A stretch of 64,000 bases of DNA from Atrina japonica (lineage: Eukaryota > Mollusca > Bivalvia > Pterioida > Pinnidae). A model generated the notes under the pieces. It was not told where the DNA came from. It did not search any database and saw only the letters and a program-made list of their open reading frames with translations. Position 1 is the first letter of the stretch; each line of letters starts with the position of its first letter. Made by a program: the position numbers and the translations under genes. Positions 37,796-49,540 of the stretch are shown one piece after another. The stretch is taken from contig BROG01000073.1 of the NCBI GenBank assembly GCA_030159075.1, positions 1,173,501-1,237,500 on the forward strand, read 5' to 3'.

Positions 37796-39114
37796 TATAT
37801 TTATGCAAGAATATAAAACTCTTAAATTCCTATATATTTTGTGAAAATTGCTTGAGAAACTCACGTTTGGCACTTTTTCAATTGCAAGTGATTAACTCTA
37901 CCTTACTATTTGTATATGAATACCACACTGAGCCTGATCTTGTTTTCACAAAATATATACTATAGGAATATGATTTTTATGTCTATTAATAACTCTTGTT
38001 TGTTGTTGTACATTAAGTACAAGTAGTAAAAGAAGAACAATCTAAATATTTTCTTTGGTAAGGACAGATAATGCTACTTTAACAAAAATGTTTGCAGTTT
38101 GACATATACAACATAAGTTTTTTATTCCGCATATACACGAAATATCTTCTTCATACTCGCGGTTCTTAATTACTAATACAGACTAATGATGGATTCACTG
38201 ATCCTTGTTTCTAAAATAAATAGAAATCTATGAGATTCTGTGAAAATGTATTGTTGACACTACGAGAAGCAAAGACAATGATGAAATGAATTATATGGAA
38301 CATCTGACAAACATTTTCCTACAACGTCTTGAGGAGTTTGTGATTTTGTGTATAGCTTTGCTATCTTGTCTGTATTTACATAATTATGCTGTATTCCTTT
38401 GTTGTTGTTAGTATGCATCCGTGTGCGTTCGGGAATTGATTGATACATAAAGGTACAAGGCACAAAAAGAGCAGCCTACGTGACGATGTATTTTTAAGAA
38501 TTTCAACGTATTTAAAAATTTATAATTAGAATGTAATCTAAAGGTGAAAAATTTATATAAATGATGTAAAAAGATACACAATATACGTACAAACTCTGTA
38601 TTGAAATAAATTGTGAACATTAATTTTACAGGACTCGTATTTCTTAATTATACTGACTAATCATACGTCAAGTGTAACCAAATGAACTATAGAAAAGCTT
38701 CACCAGGTGTGTCTATATTTCTCAGGTACATATTGAAATATTTACATAACATATAAAATCCACTGTCGATATATCACATTCTGCTTTATTTATAGCCAGT
38801 ATTGTTGAGTTCTTTTATATCTTATGTTTTAATTAAAAACGGCACCTCCCTATCGATTTTATTTGGGAGCAGGTTTTGTTTTTTTCACAAATAGATTATT
38901 TCTTGTAACAACCGAATTCGTTTTATTTTAAATCACAATATTTTTATTAGTGATTTATGATTCACACATTTGCTTAGCAGTTTGGATTTTGAAAGAGACA
39001 TCCATGTAAACATCAACCATATGTACTATAATTGCAATGATTACATAATTGTGATGATTTATATTTAATAGTAATAATGTGTTCAAGAGATGATATATTT
39101 GGATCCGATATAGA
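37796..39114. other. Intergenic, nothing recognised
   Basis: AT-rich DNA with no supported gene or repeat. Confidence 0.6.
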
Positions 39115-39335
39115 TATTGTGAGGTGAATTAATCCTCACTTATTTCATTTGAATTTGACTGTGGACTCACTGCGGGTGTGACCGGTCAACATGGGATGCT
39201 TACTTCTTTGCACCTGATCTTAACTCCAGATTTCCAGAATTCCGTGTTTGTCTAATATTCACCAGCTGTGTATATTGTATCCTGGACATCCTGGAGATTC
39301 ATACTTTGGAATCTGGGATTTCATATCTAGATCTT
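39115..39335 (+). mobile_element. RT repeat 3' tail copy
   Basis: Contains ttgtgaggtgaattaatcct, gcgggtgtgaccggtcaaca and gtatattgtatcctggacat-cc. The last piece is the satellite-type terminus found at 33596-34292. Confidence 0.82.
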
Positions 39336-39639
39336 GATGTCTTGTCGACTACCTGATAGATATGAATACAGATATGTAAACATGTTCACTATTTAAATAA
39401 TGAGTTCAACCATCCTCTCTAACCCGTCTAAAATAACATAAGGCATTAGATACTAAGTTAAATATATGATACAATTCATTTAGTTTACGTTTTGAAGGTA
39501 ATCATACGACTTATTCCCGGATACGAAGATTCTTTTTGTCGCTCTCATATCACACGAGTAAGAGGGTGCTCTTTTAAGTGGCATTTTCTCCATTTATCTT
39601 CTTTATTTTCAATTTATTCCCATTGGAACTTAAGCTGAT

Positions 39640-39792
39640 TTTGTGAGAAAATTTTCCAGTTTACTTGCGGATGGCCAGTGATCTCTTCCCCGATACATCG
39701 CAACCGGGATCCATACGCCACCATTAAAAACTAGCTGCTACAATAAAACTGAAAAACTGTTCTCTGCTCCGTAAAACAACATTCAAATTCAG
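39640..39792 (+). mobile_element. SINE family A, 5'-truncated copy
   Basis: gctgattttgtgagaaaatt, gtttacttgcggatggccag and the weak 3' end ctgaaaaactgttctctgct-ccgtaaaacaac. Diverged from the other copies. Confidence 0.75.
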
Positions 39793-39966
39793 TGTGTCTC
39801 AATTTTATGATGATTTCATTACAACTGAGGTAAATAAACTGAAATAGATGAAAGAAACTGATGAAAAGGAAATAAAAATAGTTTAAGAACATCTGAATAA
39901 CCAGCAGAGGGAACATTTCGTATAATGTGACGAGATCATATCTTACATCAAAACATTGATATGTTT

Positions 39967-40051
39967 TATCTATCTATCTATCCATCCATCCATCCATCCA
40001 TCTATCCATCCATCTATCTATCCATCTATCTATCTATCTATCTATCTATCT
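39967..40051. repeat. (TCTA/TCCA)n microsatellite
   Basis: About 21 tetranucleotides alternating TCTA and TCCA blocks. Confidence 0.97.
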
Positions 40052-40224
40052 ACGTTTGTTTGAAACTGGACCAGTTGCTAGATAATTTGGTCTTGGTATA
40101 TGACCAGGTATTGTATTTTATAAGATTCGTTGCTATGAACATTTTCAATTACCTAGACATCTCAAACATCATTTGATGTTTATGTTTTGATGTTTATAGC
40201 TCAAATCATTCTTCTAAGTGCTAG

Positions 40225-41140
40225 ATATAAGATATAACGAAAAACGTAAATATAAAAATTTTCAGATACCAAAGTATAAATCAATAGAATGTCCAGGACA
40301 TAGATACAAATCCGGTAAAATGGACAAACACGGACCTCTGGAAACCAAGAGGTGGGATCAGGTGCCATGGAGGAGTAAGCATCCCCTGTCGACCGGTCAC
40401 ACCCGCCGTGAGTCCACAGTCAAGTCCAATGAAACAAGTGAGGAGTGTATCCTCGTCACAATTGGTACAGACGTCTCAACAACCGCCAACGAAAAGGCAA
40501 CTCAACATTTCACTTAGTGAAACAGAGTAGTCGCAAACAAGACTATTATACCGACCGTAAAAATTTGCGGAACGTTGACATTAAACGTGGTTTTCGATAT
40601 CCCTGTGTCAATAATTTGTCAGTGAGTAGTTTACCTCTGTATATGAAATATTCATATGTTGTGCACGCCCTGGCATATATCGGATCATTTGTGAAATATA
40701 AACTCCATATGCGGGTGACTTAGGGATATTACTACTTAAATGTGGAAAATTTACGATGGGAAAGCCGAAATCGTCGCGTTTATCGTATAGCTTAGTTGCT
40801 AATCTCCCGTCTGTGTTTATATTAAATAAAATGTCTAAGTATGAAGCGTGTGTGCTTGATTCTGTTGTATCTTTAATTTCTAGTTCGCTGGGATATATCG
40901 CATTGACATATGTATGAAAATTGTCATTATTAATTGACAAAACGTCGTCAATATATCTAAATGTCAAATTAAAGGACACCGCTAGCTTTTTCTTCTTTTG
41001 ATTCAGCAGTTTCTGAATGAAGTCTGCTTCGTATGAATAAAGGAACAGGTCGGCCAATAAAGGAGCACAATTGGTTCCCATAGGAATGCCGACAGTTTGT
41101 TTTTAAAGACCACGTCTCCGAACATTACAAATATATTGTC
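40225..41140 (-). mobile_element. RT repeat copy with RT C-terminal coding part
   Basis: On the minus strand a 157-codon open segment (41081 to 40608) has MGTNCAPLLADLFLYSYEAD (RT motif B context), FRYIDDVLSINND (active-site YIDD) and YPSELEIKDTTESSTHASYL. Past 41081 the upstream codons for NIFVMFGD are out of frame, so a small indel precedes it. The tail (40600-40225) carries the gaccggtcgacaggggatgc motif. The layout fits a Penelope-like or other target-primed element truncated at its 5' end; I cannot see a GIY-YIG domain, so the class is tentative. Confidence 0.85.
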
Positions 41141-41220
41141 TAAATGTTATGGTTAGTAAGGAGTGTGTCCACTGACACAAAGGACACTATTGTACATCTA
41201 TCTCTATATTGATTCTAAAC

Positions 41221-41440
<220 letters not shown>

Positions 41441-42060
41441 CTAAAAAAGAACAATTCATCAAGTTAACACATACCTTACTGAGCATGCATGAACAAAACA
41501 GCAAATGACATTTTTGACAAAAAAAATATTCTTAAAATACCCTCACGTTTGAAGAAATTCTATCTTAACGAGAGAGAATGTTTGTAAAAAAGTAAAACAT
41601 GAAATTTAAAGCAGTAATAATTAGAAGCCATCCTTTTTATTTTTTTATGGTGCATACTTCGAGGGATAGATATTGGAATTCTAAATGAAGAACATCATTT
41701 ATCATGTAGGACAATTGTGTGATAAAATTTGACGTCCCACTACCGAAAAATAATACCATTCTATAAATTGACCTGTTGATTGAGATATATTTAAATATCA
41801 GTGATGCAAAACTATCCGCCATCTCTACATTAGGTCCCACAGAATTATTGCAAGTTGAAACTTTTCCAATTATCAAATGTAAAATAGGCAATTGAAATTT
41901 TTTTAATGCATGATTGAAAGGGATAATTATGTGAATGAATTCTTCTATAATTATATTCGTTGATGAACGGCCTTTAAAATCTAATTGTATACATTGAAAG
42001 TTTCACATATATTGGACAATATTTTGATAAATATAACGCAGAACTAATTTGCAATAATGA
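41441..42060. other. Intergenic with one unassigned open frame
   Basis: A minus-strand open frame (41637-41891, 84 codons) reads VGPNVEMADSFASLIFKYIS and VLFFGSGTSNFITQLSYMIN. The mix is protein-like but there is no start, splice or promoter support. A fossil coding fragment is possible. Confidence 0.25.
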
Positions 42061-42064
<4 letters not shown>

Positions 42065-42114
<50 letters not shown>

Positions 42115-42117
42115 AGA
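42065..42117. repeat. (GA)n microsatellite
   Basis: About 26 GA units with one missing base. Confidence 0.97.
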
Positions 42118-42221
42118 TTGTAGTCTCTAAAAGTCTAAAAAGTTCATTAGTTACAAAATCCATGATGAATTATTCAAATACAATTGATATTGGACTAACA
42201 TGGGGTTCAGGACTTGGTTTA

Positions 42222-42450
42222 CGTGAATATTAATTCCTGTGACGAGGATACACTCCTCACGTGTTTCATTGGACTTGACTGTGGACTCACGGCGGGTGTG
42301 ACCGGTCGACAGGGGATGCTTACTCCTCCATGGCACCTGATCCCACCTCTTGGTTTCCAGAGGTCCGTGTTTGTCCATTTTTACCGGATTTGTATCTATG
42401 CCCTGGACATCCTATTGATTTATACTTTGGTATCTGAGATTTTTATATTG
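42222..42450 (+). mobile_element. RT repeat 3' tail copy
   Basis: Well preserved tail: gtgacgaggatacactcctc, gactgtggactcacggcggg, tgtgaccggtcgacagggga and ccggatttgtatctatgccc, ending ttggtatctgagatttttat. It is nearly the exact reverse complement of the tail at 40260-40450. Confidence 0.9.
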
Positions 42451-42599
42451 TATCTAAGTTACACTCACCTTTGTGACATCGTCAGTAACACTGACACACT
42501 GGCCTTACGATTCAAATCACGCAAGCACCTATTCACATGTATCTGACGTCATACTTGTTCGACTGTTTGTCAAAGCTTTTTATACCGAACATAATGAGA

Positions 42600-42830
42600 T
42601 CTTTAATTCATCTTTTTGACAAAAGACTCGAGGCAGGTAGGTCGGCATTTCTATCTATAATTGACAACAGACTAAAGGCAGATACGGTGGGTCGGCATTT
42701 CTATACATAATTGGCAGCAGACTGAATGCAGGTATGGTAGGTCGGCATTTCTGTACATAATTGGCAGCAGACTGAATGCAGGTATGGTAGGTCGGCATTT
42801 CTATACATATTTGACTAAATAACCAAGACA
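42600..42830. repeat. 50-bp minisatellite, four units
   Basis: gtcggcatttct starts at 42641, 42691, 42741 and 42791, an exact 50-bp period. Units include cataattggcagcagactga and atgcaggtatggtag. Confidence 0.92.
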
Positions 42831-42865
42831 GATATGGTATGAAATCACTCACCTCTTGTCAGAAC

Positions 42866-42994
42866 CAAGGCTGATTTTGTGATGAAATTTACTTGCGGAA
42901 GGCCGCTGTTCTCTTGCCGGGTAAATATTAGATGAGTTCCTGGGTTGGTAGTCACCATATAAGTGAAAAATGTTTTGGTGGCGTAAAACACCAG
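42866..42994 (+). mobile_element. SINE family A, 5'-truncated copy
   Basis: aatttacttgcggaaggccg, ctgttctcttgccgggtaaa, agtcaccatataagtgaaaa and ggtggcgtaaaacaccag. Internal bases are lost compared with 5489-5732. Confidence 0.78.
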
Positions 42995-43244
42995 TGGAAA
43001 AAAACCAAAGAACAGAAAAAAAACAATAAGAAAATGTGTTTGTCAGTTTTTTTTTATATTTTTGTACATTTTGTTACTGTTCCAACTGTTTTATTTAAAC
43101 TTTTTATTACACATTAACAAGAAAATTAAATAGAAACCCCATCCATTAATCTACGTACGAACATTTCTACGTACGAACATTTCATATATAGAGGTAACTA
43201 CGTAAGGTTAAGTTGTTGTCACAAGAGAATTAAATTCAACAGTT

Positions 43245-43290
43245 GAAGGTGTTTTACGCCACATTCAAGATTTTTTTTCAGCTATTTGTC
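43245..43290 (-). mobile_element. SINE family A 3' end fragment
   Basis: The reverse complement reads agctgaaaaaaaatcttgaa then tgtggcgtaaaacacc, the family A 3' tail only. Confidence 0.55.
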
Positions 43291-43315
43291 TAAACTGATT
43301 TCGTCGAGGAGTTAT

Positions 43316-43465
43316 CCCTTATTTATTTCGCATGATTGCAAATTTAGGACAGGTCGACAGGTGGCACCCAGTTTTCCAAGGCACCTGAGACCAGTTTTGA
43401 ATTTCCCAGGCGTCTGTGTTTTGTTCAGAGTTCGCCACACTTCTTTAATGTCTTCTGGATAAGCT
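43316..43465 (+). mobile_element. Possible decayed RT repeat tail
   Basis: Weak ordered matches: gacaggtcgacaggtggcac, aaggcacctgagacc, caggcgtctgtgttttgttc and ttcgccacac. Heavily diverged, hence low confidence. Confidence 0.4.
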
Positions 43466-44935
43466 AACGGCTAGAGCTTTGATATTCCTACTTTTATATA
43501 AGTATCAGGTATTTTATCTCTTCCCTTTGAAATTTGTTTACTTGATCAGATGTTATCCATGAACTGCATCCCTTGAGATGTATCATTTTGATATCGTCTC
43601 ACACATAGGTGTGTACGTTTTTCAAAGTTAGCTTAATAAAAGTAAAATGTGTGGATGTTGAATAGTTAACTTGTTATTGCTTTGGCAGTTAAAGAAATCT
43701 AAAAGAAATCAAAACAATTGCATTTCACTGATGTTTGGTTATTGCGATCGATGAGAAATTAATTTGATACAAATTGTTGTAAGGTAAAACGATAATAGTA
43801 AGATTGAAAAAAAAAATCTTATTAATTCAATGTAAAACATTTTATTTGAAAATCTTTGAATTATTTGATTCCTATTACTCCCCAATGACATTTGTGTAAA
43901 TTGTTTTATTTCATAAAAATCTTAAATTTTGATGAATGAAATGTTTTGATATTTTGTTTTCTTATTTGATTGCTAGAGTCTGGTTTCCTCATGGTCTAAT
44001 AATTGATTCTCAAAATCTTTCACTCAAACCATAAAATATGAAAATGATATCATCAGCCATTTTGTGTGTTAACTGTAATTATCGTAAAAGAAAACGAAAT
44101 AAGATGAAATTAGAGTCCCTTTGATCATTAAGGTTTTTCAACAATAAATTTGATTTATTTATGTAATCAATACTGAATTATTATATTACCTGCAAGAAAC
44201 TGAGGAAACACAGGGTTGATGAGGTAATCAAATTACGAGAAGTGGCAAACAATTAAATTTGTAAACCATGTATAAAATCAGCTGTGGTCCATTAGAGGTA
44301 AAAGGATATCCGTCAGATATGATATATCAAAAGTTATCTGATATTACTAAATGTTGACTCTGCAAGGTAATAAACATTATGTAAAGACTTCAAGGGGCTG
44401 ATCTTCACCTTGCATATTCGGTTTCATTGCACAAATCATCATGAAATAATTCATATGACATGCAACATGCTTCTTTTTTCGTTTTGATTCAATCACATTG
44501 TACGTTTCGCCCATGGTGTTTCATAAATACAAAGGAGTTCTTATCTATGATAGTTGGATACCTCAAGTTTCATTTGTGTCATGAACTAATTAAATGTAAC
44601 TGGGATTCGTTTAGGTGTAACTTTCATCTTGACACCGGACCTCGGTTTCAAGTGTGATCAACTCGTAACTTTCACTTCATTTGCCAAACTTTTGGTGAAC
44701 AGTCAGTTAAAAGGCGGATGTGGATTCGAATCTGAAATTTTCCGCTTGTATAAACTCTGCCACTTGCACACCATTACTGGTTGTTATATGCAGAGATGGT
44801 CGTGATTGGCTTTATCATAATATCACAACATCATTCTGATATACTTTACCAGTACCAGAAACATAATGTACATAAGATACAGAGTGAGCTCTTTGACAAA
44901 TAACGTACGACGACGCTAGGGTCATGTCGAATTAA
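43466..44935. other. Intergenic, nothing recognised
   Basis: AT-rich; no supported gene or repeat. Confidence 0.6.
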
Positions 44936-45058
44936 TTGGGAAAGTTTGCCAATTTTCTTGCGGAAGGTCGGTGGTCCTCCACCAATAAAAATTGGACGCC
45001 ATCATATGACTGAAATATTGTTTAGTATGGCGTAAAACAAAAAATCAAATCAAATCAA
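44936..45058 (+). mobile_element. SINE family A, 5'-truncated copy
   Basis: gtttgccaattttcttgcgg, aaggtcggtggtcctccacc, ccatcatatgactgaaatat and tatggcgtaaaac, with an aaatcaaatcaaatcaa tail typical of a SINE 3' end. Confidence 0.85.
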
Positions 45059-46065
45059 CGTAAGACGATTCAGCATACTCCATCTACACAGCCATATTGA
45101 TGATTTCAAGGTAGATGCAGTGTATCAACAAGCATAGGATTGACTTGAAATCAAACTAGCCCATGGTAAGTGAAGGAGACAATGTAAGAAGCTCGTATTT
45201 GACGTTAAGTTTAGAATGGGAAAAGATAATAGAATAATTATAAATGGATTAACAACTGTAGCCAGCAATAAGCCAGATATCGTACTATTTAAACATTTAT
45301 AAAAGTCTCCTGAATACTACTCCAGAAGTAGAAGCTGTCATTTTGGAATTTAAAAAAATCGCTTTTGGATGATGCATAAATTCGAGCGCCGGTATTACTA
45401 AGTTCTTTGAATATTGAAAAAAATATTCACTGCATTGCCATGTCAGAAGAATATATAAAGTTGATGGACTCCTGTCTTGATGATTAAGTTTCTTATCATT
45501 ACTGATATAATACAATTAGTAAAGAATTAGCTGGTATTTGATGAGTGCCATGTAGACAGTATCAGTAAGACTATCTTAAGGTGGCTATCACCTCTGTAAC
45601 GATTAAATACACGAATATTATCTAGTGAGATTATGAGTATGAATATATAGTTAGTTACTTGTACCATAACATGGTCATCCGTGCGAGTTGCTGAAAACTT
45701 CCTTTTTATAATTAATATGACAGTCTTTGTAGTTGAATATCATTTTTTTCAAAGAGTTCAAATATTTTCATCTATTAAATGCATTTCCAATACACATTTT
45801 GTAAGCAACAATTGGTTAAATAGTTCAACTGGCAAGTATATTTTGATTTTTTAAATCCTCAGCCATAAAACAACAAATAAGAGGATATCAAGTACAACCT
45901 TTTGGATTTCAATAGCTCTGCATTATCTGAAGAGTCAATAACTTTGACCTTTGTCAATACATATCAATAAATCAGTAAAGAAAGTGAAGGCTGTTTAGGT
46001 GTGTCAGAAATAAGTCGGTCAAACAAACGTACGTCACACATACACATAAACCATTGTTTTGATGT
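45059..46065. other. Intergenic, nothing recognised
   Basis: No supported features before the poly(A) region of the minus-strand gene at 46509. Confidence 0.55.
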
Positions 46066-46073
46066 GAACAAAA

Positions 46074-46372
46074 TTTATTGCACTTAACTGAAAGTCAAAA
46101 CAAATTATATGGTACAATAAATATAAAACTTTCAAAATATTACAAATGTTAAAGTGATTTGCATACTTGTACACAACAAATACATTCTCTGTTATATGAA
46201 AATTGTAAATGTATTCTGAGTATTAATTAATGTAAAGATTACATCATAAAATGATATTTTTGTCATTAACGAAATGACAGGTGTCTGATGAAATTGATCA
46301 TTTTAAGATAGATAATATGAATGATATATTTAAATTGCCATCACAAAATTAATGGCATTTACGAGATTTATT
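46074..46372 (-). terminator. Candidate poly(A) signals of the 46509-46826 gene
   Basis: Minus-strand AATAAA occurs at 46367-46372 (~140 nt after the stop) and 46074-46079 (~430 nt after). The latter is followed by a GU-rich stretch (gtttatgtgtatgtgtgacg), which favours it. Confidence 0.45.
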
Positions 46373-46508
46373 GTATTACATGTAATATTCACATACATTT
46401 CAATCATATTGAAACAAAAATTGTTGAAACAAATTACATAAATCAATTATTCTCCATGTTCCAACAACAGCTGCCACTTGACCGTACATTTTAACGTCCA
46501 TTTCGTAG

Positions 46509-46826
46509 TTATATAGCCACTCTGTGACTGTTCTTTTCACATTTTAGTATCGATTTCGGAACACGTTTTGATTTTCTTGTACCCTTGGATTCGGTCGATG
46601 CTAAAGGCGTCTCGTCAAATTGGTCAACCCACTTTACATGACGCAAAGTCTTCTTCCCTTCAGTCCGTGTCCGATGGGAAATTATTTCAAAACTGTTTTC
46701 ATTAACGTTTCCCCTTGATGCACACATTTTAATAACACCATTGTCATCTCTTAAATCATTGCTGTTCACGTTTATTTCTTTCAAAACAGTCCGAAAAATA
46801 TCCGATCCGTTAGGTAAATTAGACAT
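46509..46826 (-). CDS. Small uncharacterised protein, LPxGS / VxW / SILK family member B (105 aa)
   Basis: Single-exon open frame from ATG 46824-46826. Residues 3-18 (NLPNGSDIFRTVLKEI) are nearly identical to residues 3-18 of the gene at 61176. The middle (20-58) is variable and hydrophilic. Residues 62-77 (RHVKWVDQFDETPLAS) form the basic V-x-W box, where R-H-V-K-W fits the PP1-docking RVxF pattern. Residues 90-95 (PKSILK) match the SILK PP1-docking motif. In textbook PP1 regulators SILK usually precedes RVxF; here the order is reversed. No signal peptide, membrane segment or known domain is visible, so it is probably a soluble, largely disordered protein. Paralogy is directly visible in the sequence; PP1 binding is inferred from short motifs only. 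Confidence 0.72.
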   Translation of the reverse strand: MSNLPNGSDIFRTVLKEINVNSNDLRDDNGVIKMCASRGNVNENSFEIISHRTRTEGKKTLRHVKWVDQFDETPLASTESKGTRKSKRVPKSILKCEKNSHRVAI

Positions 46827-46869
46827 TTCTTACTCCAGAAGAATTAATCAGCGAATATTTGCAAATCGG

Positions 46870-46876
46870 CTTTATT
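46870..46876 (-). promoter_or_regulatory. Degenerate TATA-like box upstream of the 46509-46826 gene
   Basis: On the minus strand: agaataaagcc, 44 bp before the ATG. It resembles TATAAAG(G/C) at its two paralogs but has AATAAAG. Weak evidence on its own. Confidence 0.3.
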
Positions 46877-46989
46877 CTTTCCTAGAGGAACTTAATGGAT
46901 CTCTGCAAATCTTCCTTTTTTCACCTCAGAGATAAAGAAAAATAACTATTATCTGCAACTGCCTTCCTTCTGTTAGGGACTGAAATATC

Positions 46990-47544
46990 GGATGATCCTT
47001 AGGTGTCTCTTTTACTTCTAAATGGAACGTGGTTATGCAAATTATCCATTTACTTCTGAGTGTTTCAGGATGAACAACTCCTTGCAAATTGACCAGTCAT
47101 TAATATGATTACTGTCCTTTAAAGCGCTGGTACCAGCATTATATATCATTTCACCCACAATGAAACGGCCGTTGAACGTCATACACTTTTAAGAGAGGTT
47201 TGTTTTTCCTGAATGGTTGGACTTTTGCCAAAAAAAAAAAAAGATTTTAACACCTTGTTTTTAAAATTCATATATTTTAAAAGTTTTATCTTTTATTTGT
47301 ACTTGTTTCAGAAAGCATTAATGGCTTGTTTTGATATAATGTATATAGTACAGGTTGATGTAATATACTTTGTAGCTGACGTATAAAATGGAACGACGTC
47401 TTTAAATATATAGTTCTCTATAACTGACTATAAATAAACAATATTATAAATAAATAATAACAAATTTGATCGAAAATCTCTAAAACAAGAGTTGTACTTT
47501 CATTTTCATTTGTGATACAAATATAAATGCATGTATTAAATCAA

Positions 47545-47545
<1 letters not shown>
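46990..47545. other. Intergenic, nothing recognised
   Basis: No gene or repeat beyond a short A-run near 47230. Confidence 0.55.

Positions 47546-47548
<3 letters not shown>

Positions 47549-47604
<56 letters not shown>
47549..47604. repeat. (TC)n microsatellite
   Basis: About 28 TC units. Confidence 0.98.
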
Positions 47605-47608
<4 letters not shown>

Positions 47609-47741
47609 ATACTTTATCGCTAGCTTTGATCCAGTAAAGTAAAAAAAATCATCAATGAGGTCCATGGTAAATAATATATATGAACGTATATCTGGTGAAA
47701 TATCCGTATAAAACAGAGATAAAAGATATAAGATAAATTAC

Positions 47742-47771
47742 GACAACAACAACAGAAGCGGCAACAACAAC

Positions 47772-47807
<36 letters not shown>

Positions 47808-47893
47808 AATGATGATGATGATGATTATGATGAAGATAAAAATAATAAAGTAAAAATCCTCCTCCTCTTCTTCCTCCTCATCCTCATCATCAG
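47742..47893. repeat. Trinucleotide-rich tract (ACA, GAT, CCT)
   Basis: ACA repeats, then (GAT)n at 47772-47831, then a CCT/CTT/CAT pyrimidine tract to 47893. Confidence 0.95.
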
Positions 47894-49139
47894 GTATCAC
47901 CTATATTATGTAAAGAAATACAGTACGCCAGATATTCGATACATGATGAACTATAGGTTCAGCATTTTTTTTTTTTTTATTTTATGTTTTCAAAACAAAA
48001 GGTGACACGCGAAGTTTCGGAGAATAAGCAATGACCTTACATGATGATAGTTAATAAGAGATCTTATCTTGTTACCAATTAAATCATTTGATGCGTGTTG
48101 TGACTGATGTTGAAGGGTAGAGCATGTTCAAATTCATTTCAGGTAAGCAAACATTATCAAGAGATCAATTTTGCGTCATTCTGATATAAAAAAGTGTTCT
48201 AATATCAATTAATAATTTGTATTTGAAATCGTATGGCGAAGAATAATGCTTTCAGTATGGTATTTGATATAACTTACTATAGCACTGATAAAAACATAAA
48301 TTTGTGTTCATATGAATATGTTAAAGATTCATTGGCATTGGCATTGATATCCACACAATGACGTTGGTGGATAGGAACTAGTGGCATCTCTTGTTCAGGA
48401 ATGATAACATTACATTGCATTGTATCAGATGAGTAAAATATCATACACATAATACCAAAGTTATAATGGTCATTTCTGTCAATTAGTCTTCATCAGTTGA
48501 TCTCAAATTTGAAATAGATTTCTAAAGGGACAGTGGTATCATACAAGGCCAAATAAAAATCTAAATATTTAACGAAATTCGCCTAAGAGTAACCACTTGA
48601 AGGCATTAAACTGAACGTACTAATTATCACTAATTTTATTTTGCTAAAATGTTATCTTACCAGCTCCATGAACTTTCCGATCTTCGCTGTATTACAGAAT
48701 GAGAAGGTGGCTTTAGTATATCACATGCGGGTGATACAATACGTAATGGACGTATGTACCGTTGAACAGTAATGTACAAAGATAAATAAGTAATAGAATC
48801 CAGATGACCGGGTTACATATGATAAGATTTTAAAATCTTCTCGTACAGTTATGCATATACTAAAGTGTCAACTGTAACCCGACTAGACGCACGTAAACGC
48901 GCTTCTATGACGAAACAATAGTACGTGCACGTAAACACAAAAACGTACATACGCACCCATTTTACTAAACTCTGTAAATAATAAGACTGTAAAATAATAG
49001 AAAAAATGTGTAATGATGGATATTTTGAAGTAGTCATACATACATTGCTGTGACATAGAACGACTGTTCTAGGTCTCATTCACTTTCAATTTTATACAGG
49101 TCACTTGGGGATGGATTTAACCAAAAAAAAAAAAAGATT
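47894..49139. other. Intergenic, nothing recognised
   Basis: AT-rich DNA with no supported gene. Confidence 0.55.
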
Positions 49140-49540
49140 GTTTATGCTGTATGACGCCGTACTGGGAATCGAACCCGGGTCCAGGTGGACCAGGCAAATC
49201 TTCTGTGTATCAGTTGATCTCTAACCTTGGCATATCTTCTGTGTATCAGTTGATCACTAACTCTGGCATATTTTCTGTGTATCAGTTGATCACAAGCGCT
49301 GGGATATCTTTTGTGTATCAATTGATTACAAGCGCTGACATATCTTCTGTGTATCAATTGATCACAAGCTCCGGTATATCTTCTGTATATCATTTGATTA
49401 CTAGCTCTGGCATATCTTCTGTGTATCAATTTATCACAAGCTCCGGTATATCTTCTGTGTATCAATTGATCACTAGCTCTGGTATATCTTCTGTGTATCA
49501 ATTGATCACAAACGCTGGTATATCGAATTATCTGTGATAT
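49140..49540. repeat. 36-bp minisatellite next to a tRNA-like B box
   Basis: About ten units with an exact 36-bp period; ttctgtgtat starts at 49201 and 49237 and recurs to about 49489. Because 36 is a multiple of 3, both strands show a repeating 12-residue open frame (for example ISSVYQLITSSG), which I treat as a by-product. At 49163-49183 the minus strand reads ggacccgggttcgattccca, a perfect RNA polymerase III B-box/T-arm, suggesting the array grew from a SINE or tRNA-related sequence. Confidence 0.85.

Noticed and set aside
40218..40517. 99-codon + frame, and similar frames at 42151-42378, 53302-53559 and 16298-16498
   Set aside because: They lie in the RT repeat 3' tail, antisense to the RT frame, and differ or break among copies.
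49142..49537. 119- and 128-codon repetitive frames on both strands
   Set aside because: 36-bp tandem units stay in frame automatically; being open on both strands argues against coding.
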